NCBI GenBank assembly: GCA_037833965.1
Contig: AP031353.1
Span: 15,440,501 to 15,504,500 of the forward strand
Reading direction: 5' to 3'
Origin: Marchantia polymorpha subsp. ruderalis
Taxonomy: Eukaryota > Streptophyta > Marchantiopsida > Marchantiales > Marchantiaceae
Length of the DNA stretch: 64,000 nucleotides
The notes beneath the pieces are model-generated. The model did not search any database and was not told the origin of the DNA. It saw nothing but the letters and a program-made list of their open reading frames with translations. Both the position numbers and the translations under genes were made by a program. Shown here piece after piece: positions 23,041 through 35,840 of this stretch (its first letter is position 1; each line of letters opens with the position of its first letter).

Positions 23041-26000
23041 TGGGGACAATGAAGGTCGTGGCATCAAGTTTGAGATTGCCAAATATGATGGACGTATTGC
23101 AACCTCCGGGCTGACTCTCACTTAGGTTTACCTCTGATGGCTTTGCAATAGCACATCATGGTTCTAGAAGACTAGGATTCATCCTCACACTAATGTCCCA
23201 AACACCTTATCTCACAAACTCTCCATGTATCACTCCAACTCACACACAAACTCTCCTCACATCACTCTCTTCACACAAACGCAAACACACGTCGATACTC
23301 CAAGATACTCAAAAACTTCACTCCTTCATTCCTGAAACAAGTCCTCACACATGACTCTCCAAACTTGCTTGAGAGGTGTTATTCTACCTCTCTATTTATA
23401 CTACTTGAGAAGTTACCATAGTAACATGTGGTAATTTCTTCTAACTTACTTTTACCTAGGTAAGTTTGACTAACTCTCTCTACGTGGCAACATGCCATTG
23501 GCCTACCTAAACCTTCTAGAAGCTTCCGGAATCCAAGGTTGAGGTGGCGATATGCCATTGGAAGCTTTTAAACTTCTACAAGCTTCCTAGCCACTAAGTC
23601 AACATTAGACTTAGTCTAGCCAATCATCTTTCATACATTTAGTCAAACCAATCAAATCCAAGCTTCTAGTCAAATATCTAATCACTTGGAATCTAAAACT
23701 TTTGTATAAGACAAAATAGAAGTGCTCACTCCATTCTTCTAGAACTCTGCTAATTATTCCGCCAACTATAGACATTGTAGCTAAACTTAGTCATGACTAG
23801 ATAAACTTAGTTATAACTAACTAATTTAGTCATAACTAGCTAGTCTTAGCTATGCCTTGGCTAATCATCCCTAATCACTTGATCACTTCTAAGACTTAGT
23901 ACATATGTGCAACACCCGGTCTTACAGTACGGAGTACTTGCTGTGGGAACGACAAATGAAGGGCATGTGGAAAGCTACCGGTTCTGGTAAGCTTTTGAAG
24001 ACAAAGCCGAAAGATGTGCATGGAGAAGACTGGAACGATATGCAAGAGTTGGCGGTGAATATAATCATGCCCTATTTACAACCCCATGTGATACGGCAGC
24101 TTGAAGAGTATGGGGATTGTTTGTCGTTGTTCGCGGCTCTCCAACGGAAGTACCATCAAAAGGAGTTGTCCAATCGACTCTACACATCTTTGAAGCTGAT
24201 GAGTTTCAAGATGAAGAATGGTAATACCAAGGTACAAGATCACATTGATGCTTTCAATGATCTTGTGTTGGATTTACAAAACCTTGGTGAGGAGTTAAGT
24301 GACGAGAGGAAGGCTCTTCACCTCTTGAGTTTACTACCTCCTTCGTACAAGAATCTATCTCAAGTACTTCTACATCGATATAGAAGTACCATCACCTACA
24401 ATGAGGTGGTGAGTGCGTTGAAGACAGATGAGCTTCAACAATAGATAATGCAACAGTTTCTATCTTCTACATTGTTCGGAGTGGCGCTGAATGTGAACCG
24501 AGGTAGGTCACAAAAGCTGACGACAGGTGGAGACAAGCAAAAATTCAGATCGAAGTCTCGAGGGAAGTCTCAAGACAAGAATACCTTGCTATGTTGGAAG
24601 TATGGCAAGACAAGCCACATGAAGAAGGATTGTCGTGGAAAGGCAAGTGATTCATCCTCTGCAAATGCAAATGTTGCAAGTGCTGACCTTGAGGATGATT
24701 TGCTTGATAATGATTATGCTTTATGATGCCAGAAGTATGCCCTCTGCACATTATCTGAAAGAAGAGATGATGAATGGATTCTTGATAGTGCTTGTTCATA
24801 CCATATATGTCACAATAGAGAGTACTTTAGTTCTTACCTTGCATTGAACGGTACAATCTTGATGGGGAATGATCACCCCTGTCAAGTTGTCGGTATTGGA
24901 TCTGTGAGGATTAGGATGTTTGATGGAGTAGTTCGTACATTGACGAATGTGAGATATATTTCTGAGATGAAAAAGAACTTGATTTCTCTTGGTGTATTGG
25001 ACACTAATGGTCATCGGTGCTTGGTAGCTGATGGTGTACTTCAAGTCAAAGCTAGAGATAAAGCTGTCTTGCAAGGGAACAGGCATAGGAATCTATATGT
25101 GTTAGAGTGTAATATTGTGAGCGGAGAAGTCAATGTCACTAGATCTTGACCTGGAATGGCTCAGATTTGGCATTCCAGGATGGGCCATATGAGTGACAGG
25201 TATTTGACTTTGCTTCGCGAAAAGTATATGTTATCCGGTTTAGGTAAGATTGATTTAGATTTCTGTGAGCATTGTGTTATGGGAAAGCAACATAGAAAGC
25301 CTTTTGATGTTGCAATTCATAGCTCCAAGATGATTCTTGAATATGTACATAGTGACGTGTGGGATCCCTCTCTAGTAATCTCACTATCTTGCAAGTGGTA
25401 CTATGTAGTTTTCATTGATGACTACTCAAGATTTGTTTGGGTTTATTTTCTCAAGGAAAAGTCCGAAGTCTTTGCAACTTTTAAAAGTTGGAGAGCCCAA
25501 GTTGAGACTCAGACGGTGCACAAGGTGAAAGCCTTGAATGTGCGGGTAGATATTTGCGTTCGGACAATGGCGGGGAGTATATCTCCAAGGAATTTGGAGA
25601 ATACTGCAAAGCAGAGGGGATTGCTCGCCATCTCACCACGGTTTATACTCCGCAATAGAATGTTGTTTGTGAGCGGCTCAATCGAACAGTGTTGGAAAAG
25701 GTGCAAAGTATGATGAGCCAATCGGATTTACCATATAAATTTTGGGCTGAAGCTGTGAGTACTGCAGTTTACTTGGTAAATCTTTCTCCTTCAAGTGCAA
25801 TTGATTTTTCAACTCCGTTTGAATTGAGTCACAAGTGGGTTGCTGATTACAGTTGATTAAGGATATTTTGTTGCACGGCTTACCCTCTTATACCTAAGGA
25901 ACATAGGACCAAGTTGGATCCTACTTCTAAGAAATGCCGCTTTCTTGGTTATGCAAGTGGTGTGAAGAGTTACAAGGTATGAGATTGTAAGGTGATTGTT

Positions 26001-27976
26001 AGTAGGGATGTATCTTTCGACGAGCCCAAATCGTTGAAAGAGGAGGAGAATGCTCACACTCCTCGTACTGACAAGGGCAAATCTCCACTTCCCGATAATG
26101 TTGAGGGGGAGATTGATCATTATGGATTTAATGATAGGCCACAAGGAGAGCTTCGGAACAACTAAAAGGTGTTCCTTATCAACACGAACTAGAGGAGCAA
26201 GAAGTCATTGATGAGACTCTTATTAGAGCACCAGATGATGGAGATCAACAAGAAACTTCTACTCGGAGATCATCAGATCGTGTGAGTAGAGCTCCTACGA
26301 GGTATGGTTCATGGGCCAATTCATCTAATCTTCACAATCGAGAGCTTGAAGATAGAGATGATGATGGTAATGCGTTGATCTTGAAGGAAGGAGAACCTTC
26401 TTCATATCGTGAGGCTCAAGCTTCTACTGATAAGCTTGAGTGGGATGCTGCAATGGAGCGAGAGATGCAATCTTTCAATGACAACAAGACTTGGAACCTA
26501 GTTAAGCTTCCACCTGGACAACAAGTAATGGACTCTAAATGGATTTACAAGCTGAAAGATAGTCCAACGGAGAGTGTGGGAAAAATCTACAAGGCCAGAC
26601 TTGTGGCCAAGGGATTCACACAAGAGAAAGGCGTGGACTATAATGAGGTACACTCACCAGTCGCAAAGTATGCCACTATCAAATTACTTTGTGTACTTGT
26701 TGTGTTATTTGGTCTTATACTAGATCAAATGGATGTTGTCACAGCTTTCCTCTATGGTAGCTTGGATGAGATTATCTTCATGAAACAACCGATAGGTTTT
26801 GTGAAGAAAAGCCAAGAGCAATTGGTCTGCAAATTGTTGAAGTCTTTGTATGGACTAAAGCAAGCTCCAAGACAATGAAACAAGCAGTTTGATGACTTTA
26901 TGTGTGCACAAGGTTTCAAATGGAGTTTGTTTGATCCATATGTATACATGAAAAGTGTGAGTAATGAGATCTTTGGTTTCGTTATTCTAGTACTCTATGT
27001 GGATGACATGCTTATCGCGGCTAGAGATAGATGTGAAGTGGATAATCTCAAATCTCTTTTGAGTTCAGAGTTTAGAATGAAAGATCTAAGAACGGCCAAG
27101 AGAATCTTAGGGATGGAGATTCATCGAGACAAAAATGGCAAGCTATGATTGACTCAAGGCAAGTATGCTTGAAAGGTACTTGCACGATTCAACATGGAGA
27201 ATTGTAAGCCAGTAAGTACTTCATTGGCTTCCCATTTCAAGTTGTCATTAGCTCAATGTCCAACTGATGTGACAGCAAGAGGGTTGATGTCCAAGATCCC
27301 TTACGATAAGGCGGTGGGATGTCTCATGTACTTGAATGATTTCCACAATACTTGATATTGTCATGGCGATAGGCAAGGTTAGCACGTACATGTCGAATCC
27401 AGGAAAGATGCATTGGTAGGCAGTGAAATGGATTCTTAGGTATCTAAAGGGTACAATGGATTATGGTCTATTGTTTGATGTGAAGTCACTCAATGCCAAA
27501 TCCTTGATTGGCTATGTAGACGCTGACTATGGACAAGATATTGATGGAAGAAAATCTACAACGCGTTATGTATATACACTTGGAGGTGGGTGCATAAGTT
27601 GGAAGTCTACTTTGCAGAATTGCGTAGCTCAGTCAACTACATAGGCCGAGTATGTGGCAGCAGCAGAAGCAGCGAAGGAAGCTCTTTGGTTGGATAGGCT
27701 TGTTGCAAAAATGAGACTGTCACATGATATTGTGAATCTCCATTGCGACAGTCAAAGTGCCTTACACCTTGCTGTAAATCAGGTGATGAATAGTCAAGTA
27801 AAGCACATTGACATTCAGTATCACTTTATCAGAGAGGCGGTTTCTGATAAGAAGATTGAGCTAGTCAAGATTGACGGTAAACTCAATTCAAGCGATTCCT
27901 TTACCAAAGTAATTCCTTTGGATAGTTTTGCGAGACATCGTTCGACATTACAGATTGTGGATGTAGAACAAAAATA
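23041..27976 (+). pseudogene. copia gag-pol polyprotein, inactivated
   Basis: A gag start (IKFEIAKYDGR, just before 23098) is split from the rest (EYLLWERQMKGMW at about 23930) by the inserted LTR. Downstream are a retrotransposon gag domain to 24444 and a damaged zinc knuckle (CWKYGKTSHMKKDC, second Cys replaced by Tyr). A protease-like WILDSACSYH lies at about 24774. The integrase zinc region and core span about 25160-25720 (IWHSRMGHM, CEHCVMGKQH, FIDDYSRF). Reverse transcriptase spans 26282-27148 (LYVDDMLIAAR near 26993). The copia RNase H follows to 27976 (KHIDIQYHFIRE). In-frame stops occur at about 24442, 24724, 25147, 26876, 27146 and 27642, with frame breaks between about 25550 and 26280. 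Confidence 0.88.
23098..23926 (-). mobile_element. solo LTR of another retrotransposon, reverse orientation
   Basis: On the minus strand the segment begins TGTAAGACCGGGTGTTGCA and ends GGAGGTTGCA, giving TG...CA ends. It carries a TATAAATAGAG promoter box near 23392-23402 in the same orientation. It splits a conserved copia gag motif. GTAT on one side and GTAC on the other look like a 4-base target duplication with one mutation: removing the insert and one copy restores the gag frame. There is no internal coding sequence, so this is a recombined solo LTR. The parent family is not otherwise present in the window. Confidence 0.7.
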
Positions 27977-28169
27977 GAGTATCTTGACATCAGTTAGTTA
28001 AATCTTTGTATGTGATTTTACCATATACTTTTAGGCTTTGGCTTAGTTCTAGTTAACTCTAGTTTACAGAGAGACATCTATGTTAGATCCGCCTTCTAGA
28101 ACTTCTCGAGAGGTAATTCATATATATAGCAAAGATTACAGGCCCCAAGATCAGAGTCATGGGGGAGAT

Positions 28170-28492
28170 TATTAGGATAACTCTTAGATCTCAGCTAACT
28201 CTAGTTAGCTTAACCTTAGTTACGGACTATCTTAGGTTAGGGTTGCTTGCTATATAGGTGAGCTTGTGTGAGCTCACTAGGAGAGAGATAGAACACTCGT
28301 TGTTTATGAGTGCTTCAGGGAGAACGTGAGAGCTTGGAGAGCAGAGACTCGGTACGGCTATGGCTTAGAGTCTTAGTAAAATTCTCATTGTTCCCGTGGA
28401 CGTAGCCTCAGTGTAGGTGAACCACGTTATCTCTTGGTGTCGACTTCTCTCGTGCGTGTATGTCTCTCTGTGTATGACTTCTATGTTTAATA
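28170..28492 (+). repeat. 3' LTR of the copia element
   Basis: 323 bp, preceded by the purine tract GGGGGAGA. The ends are mutated (TATTAGGATAAC at the start, TTTAATA at the end). A short TCTCTCTGTGTATG-type duplication near 28463 makes it longer than the 5' LTR. The first 80 bases differ at roughly a dozen sites. Confidence 0.88.
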
Positions 28493-31088
28493 CTATGGAG
28501 ATAGAATTAGATCTTGGAATACGAATTTATCCCTCTTTGTGATGGATAAAATATCCATATCTAGAGATGATGTATGTTTCCTTGGATTTATAAGAGATGT
28601 TGAGTCCATGGATAAACTTTACATTTATGGAGTCTTTGAATGATATCTTTATGGAGTTAAAGATATTATTATAAATGACCTACCTACAAGATTACCACCA
28701 AAGAGGCGAGTGGATCACAAGATTGAGGTGATACTTTGAAGCGAACCAACTTGCAAAGCTGCATATTGTTTGGCTCCAAACAAATTGGAAAAATGCAAAG
28801 CTCAAGTGGAGGAGATGTTTAGCCAGGGATTCATTCAACCAAGTGTTTCATCTTATGGAGCTCCAGTGCTCTTTGTGAAGAAGAAGTATGGATCCATGAG
28901 ACTATGCATCAACTACCTGGGGTCGAATCAGCAAACGGTGAAAAACAAATATCCATTACCTCGTATGGATGATTTGTTTAATCAACTTCAAATAACAAAG
29001 TACTTCACCAAACTAGATTTGAGAAGTGGTTACAATCAAATTTGAATTGCAGATGAAAATGTCCACAAGATAGCTTTTTGTACTAGTATAACCACTTTGA
29101 GTATCTAGTGATGCATTTTGATTTCACTAATGCACCAGCTATATTCATGAGAATGATGAGTGATATCTTTCGCCCTTATCTAGATAAATCTGTCATTGTT
29201 TTTCTATATGATATATTGGTGTACAGCAAGATTTTGAGTGGTCAAAGAAGTCATTTACGATAAGTATTTCAAGTTTTGAGAGATGATCATTGTATGCCAA
29301 AGCTTCAAAATGTGAATTTGGCAAATTAGAAGTAGATTACTTGGGTTATAGAGTTACAACCGCATGAATCTAAGTGATGAATGAAAAGATATATGTAATT
29401 CAGAAATGAATAGCATATGAGTATCAAACTTAGTTGAAGAGTTTTTTAGGTCTCACTGGATTTTATCGTGGGTTTGTGAAAGATTTTGCTCGCCTAGTTT
29501 GGGCTTTGATTTCCATGTTAGAAAAATGTCAACAAAGCAGACGAAGAACAACTCAAGAGCTAGCTTTTCAAGCATTGAAAGATGTTTTGTTACACGCACC
29601 TATCTTCAAATGATATGATTAAAACCGTCCTATCAAGTTGGATATTGACGCATCACGTACCACAGTAGGTGGCATACTTCAACAAGAATGGGAGAATGAA
29701 TAACATCTAGTTGCTTTCTATTCTTGAAAGTTGATGGCGGCGGAACAATATTATCACACGACAGAACGGGAGGAGTTAGCCATTGTGTTGGCAACCAAAC
29801 ACTTGAAGCATTACTTGGGTGATAAGGAGTTTGTGATGAAAATAGTTCATAAACCCTTGATTTATTTAGAAACTCAAAAGGATTTGTCTAAACGACAAAT
29901 TCGATGGGCAAAGTGGCTTCAACGCTTCAACATGAAGATTGTGTACGTGGAGGGCAAGAAGCAACTTGCAAATGCTATCACATGCATGCCTTGTATAAAA
30001 TATGTTGCAGAAGTGAAAATTCAGGCTGATTAGTGGAGCAAGATGACACAAGCCACAAAGAAGGATGAAGAAATCACTCGAGCACTACCAACTGAAAAGG
30101 TGGAGAAGTCTTGGGATTTGGCATTCTACAAAAGACTTATGAAATACGTGAGGATGTGGAGTGTTACGTTTGAAGTTGTATTGCTTGTCAACAAAACAAG
30201 TCAAGTAATAAAAAACCAACGGATTTATTACAACCTCTTTCTATTCCCGAACAGCGGTGGGAACATGTCACCATGGATCCTTTATGTGATTTACCAAAGA
30301 CTTTGTTAAGACATGATTCAGTGGTGATTTTTGTAAACAAATTGAGCAAGATGATTCACATCAGGTCAACCACAAAAACAGTAGCAGTTCCACAATTAAC
30401 TCTATTGTATCTAAATGCAGTTTTTGTGAATCATGGCTTAAGCAAAGTGTTAATCACAGATAGAGTTACTCACTTCACTAATTTGTTTTGAAAATCTGTG
30501 TTTACTTTTTTCAAAATAAAACTAGCAATGTTAACTGCTTATGAATGTCACACTGATGGACAAACAAAGAGGACAAATAGAACCATAGAGGATATGCTAT
30601 GAGCATTCATATTAGAAGAGCAGAAAGATTGGAACACCCTTTTGCCACTTGTAGAATTTGCATATAACAATTATGTTAATGCATCCACAAAAGTGTATGA
30701 TTTACCTCATGTATGGAGCTCATACTATAACTCATTCAAGTTTTTTGCGACTTTTGAAAGGAGAGGAGTTTTCGACCAAAGTTGCAGCAGTCAACGAGTT
30801 TGTGGAGTATATTCACAGCGGACTACATTAGACCAAAGAAAAATTAGTGATTATTCAAAATCGGCAAAATCAGCATGCCGATTCTAATGATAGAGAAGTG
30901 ATTTGTGAGTTAGGAGATCATGTTTGGTTATCTACAACAAATTTGTCTCTTGTAGGAATACAAAAGTTGAACCTCAGGTTCATTGATCCATTTTTTATTT
31001 TGAAACGTGTTGGTGAAGTATCATACAAGTTGGAACTTTTGTCACATATGAAAATTCATCTTGTATTTCATTGTGACACGATTGCAAA
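28493..31088 (+). mobile_element. pol: older gypsy element, part 3: pol remains, truncated
   Basis: Resumes the old copy after the copia insertion and matches 16170-18905 of the younger element through reverse transcriptase (28770-29045 and beyond), RNase H (about 29640-30000), integrase (30043-30500) and the region before the chromodomain. It has many stops and indels. Homology stops at about 31088, before the chromodomain and 3' LTR. Possible causes are a deletion or another insertion; an LTR remnant of this family lies at 37990-38202. Confidence 0.85.
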
Positions 31089-31092
31089 GGTC

Positions 31093-31326
31093 GTTTAGAT
31101 CGCTTTCAGTGACTTTGTTGAGTAAGTTTTTAATCCAAAAAAATAGATCAATGAGAAATTCTTGAAGATAGTTTAGATCGTTTTCAGTGGCTTTGTTAAG
31201 TTAGATTTTAATCCAAAAAGATAGACCAATGAAAAATTCTTGAAGATTGTTTAGATCGCTTTCACTGGCTTTGTTAAGTAAAGTTTCAACCCAAAAAGCC
31301 GGACAAATGAGAAATTTTTGAACATT
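31093..31326. repeat. three tandem 78-bp repeats
   Basis: Units start at 31093, 31171 and 31249, each with GTTTAGATCG(C/T)TTTCA(G/C)TG, an A-rich middle and a GAAATTCTTGAAGAT-type end. The period of exactly 78 bases equals 26 codons. On the minus strand all three translate in the same frame (FWIK, LLNK, TESDLN; one stop in the middle unit). They directly abut the truncated gypsy copy. Confidence 0.85.
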
Positions 31327-32800
31327 GAACAAAGCGATCGCATAATGAGTGACTATGACGTGAGTCAATAGGTCAATATTTGCAATTGATTCTGCATTGA
31401 ATTGTCCAATCACTCCAATGTCGTCAATGAAAGTTTCAACAAGGTTATCTAACGCATTTTCTGCTGAAGTACAAGAGTAATTAACATTTGAATAGCACAA
31501 AAAACGATAACTATTTGAATGGTGAAATGATGCATAGAAAGAAATGCAGCCCACCAAAGTCGAGGTGGAGAGGAAGTTGGCTGCTTTGACTTGATATGAT
31601 CAAGCAACTCTATTTGATAGATTTTAGACCAAATGATGACTTTTTTTTGTCAAAAACCAACGATTAAAAAAAAAGTCATTTAGTTTGCAATTCCGCGATC
31701 AAAAATCAAATTTTTTGCTGCCGTGTCAAGTGAGTAATAAATTCAATCATTAGTAAAAACAATCGTTTTTTGATGACATTGTTCATTATCTCTTCCATAA
31801 CAAGATCCAATTGATGCTATCCGTGCCAAATCTCAATAAATGAACAGATCCTTGTGCATCATGTTGATAAGGCAAGTAACATTCCTAGTTACTAGTCTAG
31901 TCATATTACAAGCTCCGTCGGTCGTCAAACCAAGAAGACAAATTGTTCAATTTGGACAGAGCATTACCAATAACTTGTTCACCATGCAAGTTAACGATCG
32001 AATGACACTTGCAAATGAAAATTTGAAAGCGAATATCAAGAAATGAAGTGTTTTGATGTGTCGCCAAGTTGAGTGCTAATGAATATGACCACGAACGTCA
32101 AAGAATGTTGGCCATTTTTTGCAGAATTGCAGTGTAGATCATCTGAACAAAGTTACTAATTTTGTGACAAAACAGGAACGTAAAACAGGATTGTCCAAAA
32201 CATCATATGTGCAACCAATAAATTTAAATGACATACAAAATGATCACACGCCGTGTAGGACACATAACACATAGCTAGGCAAAACAACGTTATTTGGATC
32301 TTGAAAATTGTCACTAAGTAAAAAATATTTATAGCGACATTATTAGATTCAACACAATGGAACAATGATAATGCACATTCTTTTGACTTGATTGTTGCAT
32401 GTTGACGTTGAACTAGTTGACCATTATTTTCATCCATATTGTCAAAATGATATTCCTCTTTTTCTTCATCTTCTACATCACTTTGTTTTTTATCTTTGAG
32501 ATTTAATATAATATTTTTGACAATGATATCCACAATATCTCGTTAAATTTCATATACAACATCTCCTTCGTCTTTCAAAGAAAACGGAAAATGAATTTTG
32601 AGCAAATTTTTAAATGCAATTGGCCCATCCTCAAAAAGAAATACGACCTAAAGAAAATTCTTACGTCTGATACATCATCCATTATTTAGTATGTTGGGTA
32701 CAAAGATGATGTTCAATATTATCGTGACGAAAGAAAAATTTCCATGTTTGAACAAAAAATGTCACTTTTTGTTTTGATTCTACCTTTTATTCCTAACCAA
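31093..32800 (-). pseudogene. relic of a BED zinc-finger / hAT- or DUF4371-like transposase
   Basis: In minus-strand order I see a BED-finger-like segment (WKFFFRHDNIEHHLCTQHTK, about 32690-32755) and a conserved-looking FEDGPIAFKNLLKIHFPF (about 32590-32640). A 125-codon frame follows at 32156-32533 with an acidic stretch, then GLTTDGACNMTR (about 31890-31940), and finally the 26-residue repeats. The TDGAxNM motif and its distance of about 270 codons from the BED segment match hAT-like and DUF4371 transposases in my memory. The frames are broken by stops and no terminal inverted repeats were found, so this is a dead copy. The assignment is tentative. Confidence 0.42.
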
Positions 32801-35669
32801 ATATAATGCAAAATTGACATTGCACATCCATCACTTTTGACAATTTTAGGTCTTGAACCACAACTTTCAACCCAAACTTACCATCATGTTCATTTATGTA
32901 CGCAGACAAATAATTTTTTTGTCGTTGTAGAAAAGAATTTACTTCAAGCGATTGTTCAATTGCAGCACACAGTAGACTTGTAATTCTTAATTATATCATG
33001 CATCATTTCAACAACACAAAACAATTAGAACATACAATTTTCAAAGAGAATAAAGATTATTATTTAATATTTCTTTATATAATCAATTAATTAATTATCC
33101 ACACAAATCTATCTACAAATTCTGATATAATTTTTCATTGTTATCTTTCCAGTTTTCAAGTTTTATCACGAGAAATAACATAGATGTGACATGCTATCGG
33201 TTCCTCAATGAACTAATGTCTTGTGAGATTACGAACGTTGATTCAAAAACTGTAACATTTAGCAGCAAAGCATTTCACATGAGGCTTATTTTAAGTTTGC
33301 TTACTAGCTAGTCACACATAGGACTTCATTCTGAATATTAGATAGCTCAGAACTTGTCACTAACATCAGCAGACACTCTTATTCAAGAAATTTCTCCTCT
33401 TGTTACTTCTGGCTCTTGCTGTTACAAACCCTTACATAGCAATTTCAAAAAAATGTCATTTCTTGATACATAGATTGATCTTTTGATCAAACCAAAGTTG
33501 ATGTGGTCGCAATTACCTATATGTCACATAACTTTGCCTATACTTTATAAAAAATTTCAGATTATGATGCTGAAATCCATGAAACATTCCTCGTTAAATA
33601 ATATCTTCATCTAATATTAATCAAATAAGAAACAAGAATTAGGTGACTCCCTTTTTTGAAAATCAGGCAGCCATCTCTATCATTTGGGCAGATTGTGTAG
33701 ATCCACGCAACGTCTCTCACTGTCAGGAACCACGAAGACTTTGCTTTTCTTTCAGTCCAGTCTACATTGCAATAGCTTCCAAGAAATAAAATGGTACTGA
33801 AAATTTACAAATAATCACCACCTTGACAAGCATGCTTCAGCTCCCGCTCTTCTAGAAAACAACAAGATATACATTTTATTTCATCTTCGTAGCCTTTTAA
33901 TGAAGGCTAGCAAGTACGATGACAAAACTCCAGCAAAGGCCATGAACTTGAAACAAGTTTCTTCATGAGGAGCCTTTGACTGCATTCTATCATGTGTTTG
34001 CACTGATAGTCAAAGGACTTTTCTTTTATTGCACCAATTGGCCACATGGAAATTGGATCTGAAATAATGCAGGTTCAACAAACCAAAAACACCGTGGTGT
34101 AGAACATGCGGTCTAGTAGTAGACTAGTAGCCATAAATTTTGTCAAGGATCTGCTACTGGAAACACATAGTCTATAGTACTCTTCAGCAACTCCTACCCT
34201 ACTTGGAAACTTTGAATATCCCCCATCTTAGTTCCGCATTTTCCAAATTTAAAACATTCAAATAATCTTTTGCAAAAATAGTCCTAAATTTTTTTAAATA
34301 TTTACTGTTTATTTGTAGGATTCCGCTTTTCTTTTCTTTTCTTGAAATTTCCAAAAACAATGCTTGATGCGTCATTAGTCTGTTTAGTTTTGATAAACTA
34401 TTTTCCTTTTGTTATTACCTTTGGAATCAGATTATTGTATTTCAGCTTTCACTCAGCATCTACAATCTCTTCTCCTGAGTTGTGATTTTTTTTTTCTTTC
34501 AGGACTTCCATTCTCAAGTCAGTGGTCATAGCTTTTGGGCTGCACAGCCTTATGACAACAACCATTTATAGTACTCCGTTGTAATAGTACAACATGAGAC
34601 TATATCAGACGCTTTCACATCCATTGTGTATTGAGGTTACAGTAAATAATGAGTTTCTGGCTTGAAAGATAACAGTATCCTTCTACAGGGTAGAAGGAAT
34701 AGTTGTAGAGGGATTTACTATACAATGTGCATGGTGAAAGGGATAGCTGTGGTATGGAGGCCGACAGCAGAGGATATGATGATATGAAGACAGATTGGTG
34801 GAAGAAGCTTCTCGACTGGCAGGTAGAATTGAATGGTGAGACATAGAGAAATCTCACGGAAAAAACGTGTTCTGTTACCTTTTGTGCTATATCAAATAAT
34901 GGTCACCTCCTTGTGGAACTATGGCAAAGGACACATTTTATTTGCCAATACTATTTCATGTATAGGATGCGTTTCTATGACCGTAATTTTTGTAACTTTG
35001 TTGCCATTACCATCGTTCCGGTGTAACCTGAGGTTCTGGACAGCCAGTGCCAAATTTCGCCTTGTGTCAATTTCTTTTTTGAAAAATTGTGTCAGTCGTT
35101 TGCACGGGTCTATTGCTTAAAGAGTAAATGTTTATAGTCAACATGTGTAATTCTCTTGCTTCCTGTCAAAAGCAACAAACATGGAGTATTTCAATCCTGA
35201 AACGCGCTAATATTTAACGATTATTTAACATATATGCATGTATAGAAAACACCGCCTTGCGAAAACCTCGAATTCTAAAGTACCTTGTGAAAATAGTACC
35301 AACTATATGTGTTAACCTTGATAGCAACCTCAGTTTAGTTTAGACCGTATGAATGGTGTCACACCACTTCGCTTCAGTCTGGACTTTTGCCTTCCACTGC
35401 ATTCTTCTCGCTTCAACGATCGTACAGCTTGCTTGCTTCCATTGTAAACGAGTGCAGCAAAGGGGTTGCGTTGTCCATGCTGCCACAGCACCAAATCAGA
35501 GGGGTGTACATTCGCTAGTGGAAAGTACGTCGTTTTTTGTCGCTGAAGCGTCGGAAGATTTTCAGCTTCCAAGTTCCAAGCATGGATCTCAAATCCTCAG
35601 CACGTGTAGAAAAGATGGTGAGAATCGCAAAGCCCAGTGTTGTGAATCCACGATCATGTGCCACAATAG
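32801..35669. other. AT-rich sequence without supported genes
   Basis: Low-complexity AT-rich DNA, probably decayed transposon sequence in its first part. Short frames such as minus strand 34615-34857 and plus strand 34833-35120 have no recognisable features. Confidence 0.4.
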
Positions 35670-35840
35670 CGGGAGCTACGAATGTCGTATTTGGATCGGT
35701 GGCTAATTATAGAGGATATTCGTGCTTTGCTCGACAAACCCGATAAAGCGATGGAATTGCTGGATCGGTGGGACGTAGGGATCCCCTGGAGATACCCTGA
35801 GATCCGGAAGGGCTGCGCTGGCCGTCAGTGGGATATCTGA
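35670..35840 (+). other. short open frame, possible exon relic
   Basis: A 56-codon frame from after TAG (35667-35669) to TGA (35838-35840) includes LDRWLIIEDIRALLDKPDK and MELLDRWDVGIPWRYPE. It is unusually protein-like for the AT-rich surroundings and sits in a locally GC-richer patch. I do not recognise it. A competing frame over the same bases is also open for 69 codons, so chance cannot be excluded. Confidence 0.2.

Larger units (their letters stand above)
21398..28492 (+). mobile_element. Ty1/copia retrotransposon, decayed, with its own insertion
   Basis: LTRs lie at 21398-21706 and 28170-28492, flanked by target duplication CTATG (21393-21397 and 28493-28497). The integrase domain precedes reverse transcriptase, which defines Ty1/copia. 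The untranslated leader is long, about 1.3 kb. Removing the 829-bp solo LTR at 23098-23926 leaves about 6.26 kb, a normal full length. Stops, frameshifts and diverged LTRs show it is older than the intact gypsy element but younger than the gypsy copy it interrupts. Confidence 0.92.
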
